DNA from: Kibdelosporangium aridum
GTDB taxonomy: Bacteria; Actinomycetota; Actinomycetes; Mycobacteriales; Pseudonocardiaceae
Direction: 5' to 3'
Length of the DNA stretch: 64,000 nucleotides
Assembly (NCBI RefSeq): GCF_900176515.1
Contig: NZ_FWXV01000001.1
Location: 1,116,001 to 1,180,000 of the forward strand
The notes below the pieces were generated by a model, which worked only from the letters and a program-made list of their open reading frames with translations, was not told the DNA's origin and did not search any database. Shown here in pieces: positions 42,780-49,797 of the stretch; position 1 is the stretch's first letter; every line of letters begins with the position of its first letter. A program made the translations under genes and the position numbers.

Positions 42780-43301
42780 GTGCTGACGACTGATCGCCTG
42801 GCCATCCGGCCGTTCCGCCCGGACGACGCGGCCGCGTTCGCCGCGTACCGCTCGGATGCCGAGGTGGCCAGGTATCAGTCGTGGGATACGCCGCTCAGCC
42901 TCGAAGACGCCGCCAGAACGGTGGCTGGGTACGGCGCTGACGACCCGGCGATGGTCGGCTGGTACCAGTGGGCCATCGACCGCGATGGCCTGCTCATCGG
43001 GGACATCGGCGTGAACACGCACGACAACCGGATGCAAGCCGAGATCGGCTTCACCGTCGCCGCCTCCGAGCAAGGCAAGGGCTACGGCACCGAGGCTGTC
43101 GGCCGAATGGTCGATTACCTGTTCGCGGAACGCGGCCTGCACCGGATCTCCGCCGAATGCGATGCCCGCAACGAGGCATCCGCCCGATTGCTCCGCAAAG
43201 TCGGCTTTCACCAAGAAGGCCTGCTGCGGAGCAATACGTGGATCAAGGGCGAATGGACCGACGACCTGCTCTTCGGCCTGCTCGAAGGCGATCCCCGCTA
43301 G
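42780..43301 (+). CDS. GNAT-family acetyltransferase (RimJ/RimL-like)
   Basis: A 173-residue protein with a GNAT fold: LTTDRLAIRPFRPDDAAAFAAYRSD at the start, GFTVAASEQGKGYGTEAVGRMVDYL (acetyl-CoA binding QxxGxG) and HRISAECDARNEASARLLRKVGFHQEGLLR at the end. The last is typical of ribosomal-protein N-acetyltransferase-type members. The GTG at 42780 begins one base after the LCP stop (TGA 42776-42778), so the pair is transcribed together. Acceptor not known. Confidence 0.83.
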   Translation: MLTTDRLAIRPFRPDDAAAFAAYRSDAEVARYQSWDTPLSLEDAARTVAGYGADDPAMVGWYQWAIDRDGLLIGDIGVNTHDNRMQAEIGFTVAASEQGKGYGTEAVGRMVDYLFAERGLHRISAECDARNEASARLLRKVGFHQEGLLRSNTWIKGEWTDDLLFGLLEGDPR

Positions 43302-43431
43302 ACCCCACCCCAGAACAGCCCCCGCCACTCCCCGGGGGTCCCCAGTCCAGTTGATCGAGATAAGCGCTGGTCAAGGGGCTACCGGGCAGTTGTGGACAAC
43401 CAGATTCGTCGGTGGTCCCTTCGGTACGGCC

Positions 43432-43788
43432 TCAGGCCAGGGCGCCCGCCAGGTCCGGGTACACCGGCAGCATCTCCTGCACTCCGGCGATCTCGATCGA
43501 CCTGAGTACTGGGCGGCCGTCGGCGACCAGTCTGACCTGGACGCCCGCCTGTTCGCCGCGCTGGCTGGCGTCCAGCAGAACCGCGAGTCCGGCTGACCCG
43601 AAGAACGTCACGTCGGACAGGTCGACAACCAGACGGCCTGGGGCCGACTCGATCGCCCGGTCACACTCTTCCGCCAGCATGGGCGCGGTGCTCATGTCGA
43701 TCTCGCCGGCCACGTGCAGGACGACCGCCGGGCCTGCGACCCGCCGGTCGACCCGCAACGAGTCGTCGGATGTCGAACCTTTGCTCAC
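43432..43788 (-). CDS. STAS-domain anti-anti-sigma factor
   Basis: A 118-residue STAS protein (GPAVVLHVAGEIDMSTAPMLAEECD, VVDLSDVTFFGSAGLAVLLDAS with the phosphorylatable serine in SAG). Anti-sigma antagonists bind the anti-sigma factor in its unphosphorylated form. It lies 9 bases downstream of the anti-sigma gene on the same strand, so they form a partner-switching pair. The start is a GTG. Confidence 0.85.
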   Translation of the reverse strand: MSKGSTSDDSLRVDRRVAGPAVVLHVAGEIDMSTAPMLAEECDRAIESAPGRLVVDLSDVTFFGSAGLAVLLDASQRGEQAGVQVRLVADGRPVLRSIEIAGVQEMLPVYPDLAGALA

Positions 43789-43797
43789 ACCCGTGTT

Positions 43798-44337
43798 CTA
43801 CCGCAGTCCATGTGGACCGCTGCCCGGGGGTGGCTCGGGGGAGCGGTTCAGCTTGGACAACAGCCGCTCGAAGAACTCGTCGTCCACGTCCGCGGGCTCC
43901 GGTTCCGAGCCGCCCGCACTGGCCGGTGGCTTACGGCGTTCCCGGCGTGGCAGCGGCACCGCTGAGGCGTTCATGCCGGTCGGCAGGCCCATCTCGCACC
44001 ACATCAGGTTCCCGCCGCCCTGCAGCGACATGGAGCCGGTCTTACGCCCGGTCAGCGTCTCGGGCACGACCGGCGGCAGCAGCGAGGCGTCCTCGACTTC
44101 GATCACCAGGGCGTCGCCGTGCAGTCGTAACCGCAATGTGATGAACCCGGGCACTTTCGAGTCGCTTTGCTGTACCACCGCGTGCACCAGCTCGCACGCC
44201 ACATGGCTCGCTTCGTCCTGTAGTTGCCGCAGCGACCACTCGGTGAGCGCGAATCTGACGAACATGTCCGCGCAGTTCACCGCTGTCGGTAACGCGACCA
44301 ATCGCAGGTCATCAACCTGCGTCGTCTGCGGGTTCAC
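43798..44337 (-). CDS. Anti-sigma-like histidine-kinase-fold ATPase (RsbW type)
   Basis: A 179-residue protein with a HATPase_c_2 fold (DEASHVACELVHAVVQQSD, VIEVEDASLLPPVV, GGGNLMWCEMGLPTGM). The N-box asparagine of RsbW-type proteins is replaced (ELVHAV rather than ELVTNA), which may weaken magnesium/ATP binding. A Pro/Arg-rich C-terminal tail (about 125-179) is added. Together with the STAS protein downstream it forms a sigma-regulating switch; no sigma factor gene is adjacent. The start is a GTG. Confidence 0.75.
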   Translation of the reverse strand: MNPQTTQVDDLRLVALPTAVNCADMFVRFALTEWSLRQLQDEASHVACELVHAVVQQSDSKVPGFITLRLRLHGDALVIEVEDASLLPPVVPETLTGRKTGSMSLQGGGNLMWCEMGLPTGMNASAVPLPRRERRKPPASAGGSEPEPADVDDEFFERLLSKLNRSPEPPPGSGPHGLR

Positions 44338-44430
44338 CCTGCTGCCTCCTCGCGCGCGTCACCCGAACGGCCGTATCTTGCCAACATAAGCTCGCGTTGC
44401 GGTAGCCAGGGTTATCCAATTCTTGCCGAG

Positions 44431-45303
44431 GTGATCGGTTTGATCCGCGCCATAGGTCTGGTTTTGCACCCCCGCCGGGACTGTGTCCCGGTGATCGACA
44501 CAATCACGTCGTGGGCGCGGGCCCGCCAGACCGACGTGTTCGGACTGGCCGGTGAGGTCGTCCGGGCCAACGGTCTGGTCAAACCGGTGACCGAGGACGA
44601 ACTTCCCGAGCGCGCGGATCTTATCGTCAGCCTCGGCGGTGACGGCACGATGCTGCGGGCGTTCCGGCTCGGCAACCGGATCCCGGTGCTCGGGGTGAAC
44701 CTCGGCAGACTCGGCTTCCTCGCCGAGGTCGACGTGCCGGAGCTCGGCAGCGCGTTGAACGCCATCGACGACCACCGGTTCACCGTGGAGACCCGGTCTG
44801 GCCTGTGCGCGACCATGGGGGAGCAGGACATTGTCGCGTTCAACGACATCGCTCTGGTCAGAGTGCCTGGCTTCGGTATGACCGAGGTGATGCTGCACGT
44901 CGAGGGACATCCGTTCGTCGAATACGCGGCCGACGCGGTCGTGGTGGCCACGCCGACGGGTTCGACAGCCTACAACTTCGCCGCGGGCGGCCCGATCGTG
45001 TCGCCCCGTGCCGAAGGGCTGCTCGTCACGCCCGCGGCCCCGCACTCGGCGTTCAACCGGGCGTTGTTCCTGTCCACGAGCGAGAAGCTCGCACTCGAGG
45101 TGACGTCAGGCAGCGGGGAAGTGGCCCTGGAGGCGGACGGCAGGCTGATGGGCAAGGTCCAGCCGGGCGCGATGATCGACCTGACCGCGCTGCCGGGCGC
45201 CGCGCGCGTGGTCCGGCTCGGCCGAACCACCTTCTACCAGCGCACTCAGCGCAAGTTCCGGTTGATCGGATCGGCAACCAGCGAGGACTTCAGCTGCGAG
45301 TGA
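44431..45303 (+). CDS. nadK: NAD kinase
   Basis: A 290-residue NAD kinase: GGDGTMLRAFRL (nucleotide/substrate binding), VNLGRLGFLAEV, DIALVRVPGFGMTEVMLHVEGHPFVEYAADAVVVATPTGSTAYNFAAGGPIVSP. The enzyme makes NADP from NAD and ATP. The GTG at 44431 is kept as start, but a TTG at 44440 has GAGGTGAT 4-5 bases upstream and may be the true start. NAD kinase genes in actinomycetes are usually with recN and tlyA; here neither is near, so it may be a second copy or a rearranged locus. Confidence 0.87.
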   Translation: MIGLIRAIGLVLHPRRDCVPVIDTITSWARARQTDVFGLAGEVVRANGLVKPVTEDELPERADLIVSLGGDGTMLRAFRLGNRIPVLGVNLGRLGFLAEVDVPELGSALNAIDDHRFTVETRSGLCATMGEQDIVAFNDIALVRVPGFGMTEVMLHVEGHPFVEYAADAVVVATPTGSTAYNFAAGGPIVSPRAEGLLVTPAAPHSAFNRALFLSTSEKLALEVTSGSGEVALEADGRLMGKVQPGAMIDLTALPGAARVVRLGRTTFYQRTQRKFRLIGSATSEDFSCE

Positions 45304-45334
45304 CGACTTTGTTTACGCCTTTTATTTAGAGTTG

Positions 45335-45363
45335 TTGACACGATTGGTTCAACCACTTAGAGT
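45335..45363 (+). promoter_or_regulatory. Promoter of the RICIN/beta-helix gene
   Basis: TTGACA at 45335-45340 and TAGAGT at 45358-45363 are separated by 17 bases, a nearly ideal housekeeping-type promoter. It lies 92 bases upstream of the GTG in an AT-rich patch. A small hairpin (TGCCGC at 45422-45427, GCGGCA at 45434-45439) sits just before the ribosome site GGAGG (45443-45447). Confidence 0.7.
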
Positions 45364-45454
45364 CCGGTGCCACGCGGCGTGACGCGTCCGCTACCCACGG
45401 ATCTTTTCTCCTGACCCTGCATGCCGCAGCGACGCGGCAGATGGAGGAACCATC

Positions 45455-47680
45455 GTGTTCTCCGGTGAGGTCCTGCGCAGACGCAGAACCAAGATCATCA
45501 CTTTCGCAATGGCAGTTGTCAGCCTCGTCGCGGCGTACCTGACGGTGATCACGGTGGTCGCGCCGCGGGAGGCGAACGCGGCCATCGACCCAGCGCAGTG
45601 GTACACGGTCACGAGCGTCAACAGCGGCAAGTGCGTCGACGCGCGCGCCGCGGGGACGGCCAATGGCACCGCTGTGCAGCAGTACGCGTGCAACAGCACC
45701 GGTTCGCAGCAATGGCAGTTCCAGCCGACCAGCGACGGGTACTACCGGGTCAATTCCCGCAACCTCTCCAGCCAGGTGTGGGACGTGGCCGATGTGTCCA
45801 GTGCGGACGGTGGCCTGATCCACTTGTGGACCTACGGCGGCGGCAACAACCAGCAATGGCAAGCTGTCGAGCAAGCAGGCGGTGCGTACCACTTCGTGTC
45901 CAGGCACAGCGGCAAGTGCCTCGACGTGCCGGGTGCGTCCACTGCCGACAGTCAGCAGCTGCAGCAGTACACCTGCAACAACACCGCGGCACAGTCCTTC
46001 ACGCTCACCCCGGTGGGCAGCGAGCCACCTCCGGGAGGCGACATCGACCTCGGACCGAACACCTACGTCTTCGACCCGTCGATGCCGGCGTCCACCATCC
46101 AGAGCAGGCTGAACTCGGTGTTCAGCCAGCAGGAGCGGGCCCAGTTCGGGCAGAACCGGGTCGCACTGCTGTTCAAGCCGGGCACCTACAACGTCAACGC
46201 GAACATCGGCTTCTTCACCCAGATAGCCGGTCTCGGGTTCACGCCGGATGCGGTCAACATCAACGGATCGGTGCACGTCGAAGCCGACTGGTTCGGCGGC
46301 AACGCGACCCAGAACTTCTGGCGGGCCGCGGAGAACCTCTCGGTCACGCCGACCGGTGGCACCGACCGCTGGGCGGTGTCCCAGGCGGCGCCGTACCGGC
46401 GCATGCACGTGCGCGGCAACCTGTTGCTGGACGACGGCGGCTGGTCCAGCGGTGGCTGGATGTCCGATACGCTGATCGACGGGCAGGTGCGGTCCGGCTC
46501 GCAGCAGCAGTGGATCTCCCGCAACACCCGGTGGGGCAGCTGGACGGGCTCCAACTGGAACATGGTGTTCGTCGGTGTGGAGAACGCGCCGGCCGGCACC
46601 TACCCGAACCCGCCGTACACCCGGGTCGCGCAGACACCGATCGTGCGGGAGAAGCCGTTCCTGTACATCGACAACGCCGGCAAGTACCAGGTGTTCGTGC
46701 CCGCGCTGCGGCAGAACACCAGCGGCATCACCTGGCAAGGCACCCAGCAGGGCCAGTCGCTGCCGATCGAGCAGTTCTTCATCGTCAAGCCCGGCGCGAC
46801 GGCCCAGCAGATTAACGCCGAGCTGGCCGCGGGCAAGAACCTGCTGTTCACCCCGGGCGTCTACCGGGTCAACGAGACCATCCGGGTGACCCGGCCGGAC
46901 ACCGTGGTGCTGGGCCTCGGCCTGGCCACCCTGGTGCCGGAGAACGGCGTCACCGCGATGTCAGTGGCCGATGTGGACGGTGTGAAGGTCGCGGGCATCA
47001 TGTTCGACGCCAACGTGACCAACTCGAACCTGCTGATGGAGGTCGGCCCGCCGGGGTCGAACGCCAACCACGCGGCGAACCCGACGTCACTGCACGACGT
47101 GTTCTTCCGGGTCGGCGGGCCATGGGTCGGCAAGGCGACCACAAGCCTCACCATCAACAGCAACAACGTGATCGGTGACCACACGTGGGTCTGGCGAGCG
47201 GATCACGCCGAGCAAGGTGTGCCCACGGGCTGGTACCAGAACACGGGCCGGAACGGCCTGATCGTCAACGGCAACAACGTCACGTTCTACGGCTTGTTCG
47301 TCGAGCATTACCAGCAGTACAACGTGATCTGGAACGGCCAGGGCGGCAGGACGTACTTCTTCCAGAACGAACTGCCGTACGACCCACCGAGTCAAGGCGA
47401 GTACATGAACGGCTCAACGAGGGGCTGGGCCGCGTACAAGGTGGCGGATCATGTCACGAGCCATGAGGCGTGGGGTCTTGGGGCGTACTGCTTCTTCAAC
47501 GTCAACCGCAGTGTCGTCGCGGAGCGGGCGTTCGAGGTGCCGAACAACCCGAATGTGCGGTTCCACAACATCGTTGGCGTTTCGCTCGGCGGCGGTGTCG
47601 GCACGATCAACCGCCTGATCAACAACACCGCGGGCCCGATCAACACCGGCAACCCGGTGAACGTCATCAACTACCCGTAA
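45455..47680 (+). CDS. Secreted RICIN-domain and beta-helix protein
   Basis: A 741-residue precursor. Signal region about 14-42 (KIITFAMAVVSLVAAYLTVITVVAPREANA). A ricin-type beta-trefoil lectin (CBM13; about 45-190) carries QxW-type motifs (GSQQWQFQ, NNQQWQAV) and paired cysteines in GKCVDARAAGTANGTAVQQYACN and HSGKCLDVPG. The rest (about 200-740) is a large right-handed beta-helix, like pectin-lyase-fold polysaccharide-active enzymes; catalytic residues are not assigned. Ends at a perfect terminator. Probably a cell-wall or plant/fungal polysaccharide-acting protein. Confidence 0.82.
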   Translation: MFSGEVLRRRRTKIITFAMAVVSLVAAYLTVITVVAPREANAAIDPAQWYTVTSVNSGKCVDARAAGTANGTAVQQYACNSTGSQQWQFQPTSDGYYRVNSRNLSSQVWDVADVSSADGGLIHLWTYGGGNNQQWQAVEQAGGAYHFVSRHSGKCLDVPGASTADSQQLQQYTCNNTAAQSFTLTPVGSEPPPGGDIDLGPNTYVFDPSMPASTIQSRLNSVFSQQERAQFGQNRVALLFKPGTYNVNANIGFFTQIAGLGFTPDAVNINGSVHVEADWFGGNATQNFWRAAENLSVTPTGGTDRWAVSQAAPYRRMHVRGNLLLDDGGWSSGGWMSDTLIDGQVRSGSQQQWISRNTRWGSWTGSNWNMVFVGVENAPAGTYPNPPYTRVAQTPIVREKPFLYIDNAGKYQVFVPALRQNTSGITWQGTQQGQSLPIEQFFIVKPGATAQQINAELAAGKNLLFTPGVYRVNETIRVTRPDTVVLGLGLATLVPENGVTAMSVADVDGVKVAGIMFDANVTNSNLLMEVGPPGSNANHAANPTSLHDVFFRVGGPWVGKATTSLTINSNNVIGDHTWVWRADHAEQGVPTGWYQNTGRNGLIVNGNNVTFYGLFVEHYQQYNVIWNGQGGRTYFFQNELPYDPPSQGEYMNGSTRGWAAYKVADHVTSHEAWGLGAYCFFNVNRSVVAERAFEVPNNPNVRFHNIVGVSLGGGVGTINRLINNTAGPINTGNPVNVINYP

Positions 47681-47691
47681 TAGTGGAAAAG

Positions 47692-47728
47692 AAAAGGCGC
47701 GTCGTAGCCACCCTACGACGCGCCTTTT
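47692..47728. terminator. Bidirectional intrinsic terminator
   Basis: AAAAGGCGCGTCGTAG at 47692-47707 and its exact inverse at 47713-47728, loop CCACC, with T-runs on each strand's far side (ACTTTTCC and, on the other strand, ...CTTTTC). It separates the convergent RICIN and ChaB genes (stops at 47680 and 47733). Confidence 0.92.
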
Positions 47729-47732
47729 CCTA

Positions 47733-48131
47733 TTAGGACCGTGCCTTCGCGGTCTCCCGGTTGTTGGCCTTCTGGATGGCCTCACCCAACTGCTTCTTGC
47801 TCATCCGCGAACGCCCTGGGATGTCAAGGCGTTTGGCCAGCTCGTAGAGATGTTCCTTGCTGGCGTTGAGGTCCACGCCGCCGGCACTCTCGCCTTCCCG
47901 CTCGCCGTAGCTGCCGGCGGCCTGCGGGTCGGACGGACCCCTCTGCTCCTTGGGCTCCCAGTGGTCGCCGACCTTCTCGAACGAGTGCTTCAACGCCGCG
48001 AAGGCCGTCCGGCGCGGGCGGTCGCCTTCACCGTACGTTTCAAGGGCCGAGTCGTACGTCTTCGCCCATGTCGCCTGGGCCTTCTTCGACGACCGGCGCA
48101 CGGTGCTCGGCATCACTTCCCTACCTGGCAT
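47733..48131 (-). CDS. ChaB-family protein
   Basis: A 132-residue protein. ChaB-like region about 5-60 (TVRRSSKKAQATWAKTYDSALETYGEGDRPRRTAFAALKHSFEKVGDHW) and a Rho N-terminal-like tail (about 95-130; HLYELAKRLDIPGRSRMSKKQLGEAIQKA) are seen. ChaB is linked to cation transport in E. coli, but the actinomycete proteins of this size appear in stress genes. The ATG at 48131 has GGAGGTGA 5 bases upstream. It is the last gene of the phosphoketolase operon and ends at the terminator at 47692-47728. Confidence 0.83.
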   Translation of the reverse strand: MPGREVMPSTVRRSSKKAQATWAKTYDSALETYGEGDRPRRTAFAALKHSFEKVGDHWEPKEQRGPSDPQAAGSYGEREGESAGGVDLNASKEHLYELAKRLDIPGRSRMSKKQLGEAIQKANNRETAKARS

Positions 48132-48163
48132 GGGTCTCACCTCCGTGCCCTCGCGGGCAAGGA

Positions 48164-48634
48164 TCATTCGCCTCGCTGGGGCGAGCGGTTGACGTCGCCG
48201 CGCCACGCACCCGTCTCCTGGCCACGGCTTTCGATGAACTCCTTGAACCGCTCAAGGTCACCCTTGACCTTGCGGTCGATCACACCGAGTCCGGCGCCCA
48301 CCTTCTCGGTGAACGTGTCCGGGTCGTACTCCATCTGCACGTTCACCCGGGTGTTCTCGTTGTCCAGGCGGTGGAAGGTCACCACACCGCCCTGCTGCTG
48401 CCCGTCGACGGCACGCCACGCGACGCGCTCATCGGGGTGCTGCTCGGTGATCTGCGCGTCGAACTCCCGGCGGACGCCGCCGATACTGGTCTCCCAGTGG
48501 GTCATCGTGTCGGTCACCTGGACGACGCGCTCGACGCCGTCCATGAAGTACGGGAACGACTCGAACTGCGTCCACTGGTTGTACGCGGTGGAAACCGGAA
48601 CGTGCACGTCAATGGATTGCTGAATGGTGGTCAC
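48164..48634 (-). CDS. SRPBCC-family protein
   Basis: A 156-residue START/SRPBCC-fold protein (cyclase/dehydrase type): IQQSIDVHVPVSTAYNQWTQFESFPYFMDGVERVVQ, HPDERVAWRAVDGQQQGGVVTFHRLD and TRVNVQMEYDPDTFTEKVGAG. The fold holds hydrophobic ligands; no catalytic residue is recognised. It follows acetate kinase by 11 bases on the same strand and precedes ChaB by 32 bases, so it is part of the operon. The start is a GTG. Confidence 0.8.
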   Translation of the reverse strand: MTTIQQSIDVHVPVSTAYNQWTQFESFPYFMDGVERVVQVTDTMTHWETSIGGVRREFDAQITEQHPDERVAWRAVDGQQQGGVVTFHRLDNENTRVNVQMEYDPDTFTEKVGAGLGVIDRKVKGDLERFKEFIESRGQETGAWRGDVNRSPQRGE

Positions 48635-48645
48635 TCCGGTGCCTT

Positions 48646-49797
48646 TCAGTCGTTGTCCGTTTTTGCTTCCTGATATGGACTACCCTGCTGGCCTGCGTTC
48701 ACACGTCCACGCATGGCCATGGCGGTCTCCCTGGCGATCTGCAGCTCTTCGCGCGGCTGCACCGCCAGCACCGGCACTGGCGCGAACCGGGACGACAACA
48801 GGGAGTCAGTCGTCGGATTTCCCGATGGGAGGGTGGCAGGAACACCCAACCGGCCGAGGTCCTGGCAGATCGCCTGGCGTACTTCTGGCTGATCCCACCC
48901 GATTTCCCCGGTGAAGACCAGAGCGTCCACTCGCGGCAGGCTCACGGCCATCGCGGCGAGTGCCTGGCTGACTCGCCGCGTGAAGACGTCCAGCGCGAGC
49001 TGGGCCTTGGCGTCACCCTGCGCCGACGCGCGGACGAGATCCCTGGTGTCGCCCGAATTCGACGACATGCCAAGCAGCCCGGACTGGTGGTACAACTCGT
49101 CGCGCACTTCCTCCAGCGGTATCCGTTCCAACAGCCAGAGCAGCATGCCGGGGTCGACGCTGCCGGAGCGGGTGCTCATCGGCACGCCTTCCAATGGGGT
49201 GAACCCCATCGAAGTGTCCACACTGCACCCGTCACGCACCGCGCACACCGAACACCCGCCGCCGAGGTGAGCCAGCAGCAGGTTCACGGATGTCGCCTGC
49301 CGGCCCAGCAAGGAAGCCGCCCGACTGGTCGCCCATGCGTAGGACAGACCATGGAAGCCGTACCGGCGAATGCCGAAGCGTTCCCGCCATGACGCCGGAA
49401 TCGGATATGTCGCAGCGACTTCAGGCAGGTCCGAGTGGAACGCTGTGTCCGGGCAAAGGACGTGCGGCACGTCCGGGAGCAGGTCACACGCCCCGTTGAG
49501 GATCTCCAACGTCACCGGCACGTGCTGCGGCGCGAGATCGGCTGCGGCTTGCGCCCGCTTGAGGGAGGAGGCGTCGACCACGGTCGGGCTGCGCAGGTGC
49601 GGGCCGCCGTGGACCAGGCGGTGACCGACAGCTGAAATCGTGGTGTCGCCGATCAATTCCTCGATCACCGACGCCGCGGACTTGGCGTCCGGGACGGCGT
49701 TGCTGGTCTCCGAGGCGAGGACTTCCTCGGTTTCGGTGTTGATCAGGTGCAGTTTCAAGCTGTGCGAGCCGGGGTTGACCGTGAGCACAACCGTCAT
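48646..49797 (-). CDS. ackA: Acetate kinase
   Basis: A 383-residue enzyme with ASKHA-fold motifs: VLTVNPGSHSLKLHLI (phosphate loop), HRLVHGG, HVLCPDTAFHSDLP, YGFHGLSY, HLGGGCSVCAV, MGFTPLEGVPMSTRSGSVDPG and VFTGEIGWDQPEVRQ. It turns acetyl phosphate and ADP into acetate and ATP. The ATG at 49797 overlaps the phosphoketolase stop by 4 bases (ATGA), which fixes this start. With phosphoketolase it forms a direct route from xylulose-5-phosphate or fructose-6-phosphate to acetate. Confidence 0.92.
   Translation of the reverse strand: MTVVLTVNPGSHSLKLHLINTETEEVLASETSNAVPDAKSAASVIEELIGDTTISAVGHRLVHGGPHLRSPTVVDASSLKRAQAAADLAPQHVPVTLEILNGACDLLPDVPHVLCPDTAFHSDLPEVAATYPIPASWRERFGIRRYGFHGLSYAWATSRAASLLGRQATSVNLLLAHLGGGCSVCAVRDGCSVDTSMGFTPLEGVPMSTRSGSVDPGMLLWLLERIPLEEVRDELYHQSGLLGMSSNSGDTRDLVRASAQGDAKAQLALDVFTRRVSQALAAMAVSLPRVDALVFTGEIGWDQPEVRQAICQDLGRLGVPATLPSGNPTTDSLLSSRFAPVPVLAVQPREELQIARETAMAMRGRVNAGQQGSPYQEAKTDND

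Noticed and set aside
47692..47728. Possible small RNA gene
   Set aside because: The perfect stem with T-runs on both sides and position between convergent stops fit a terminator better.
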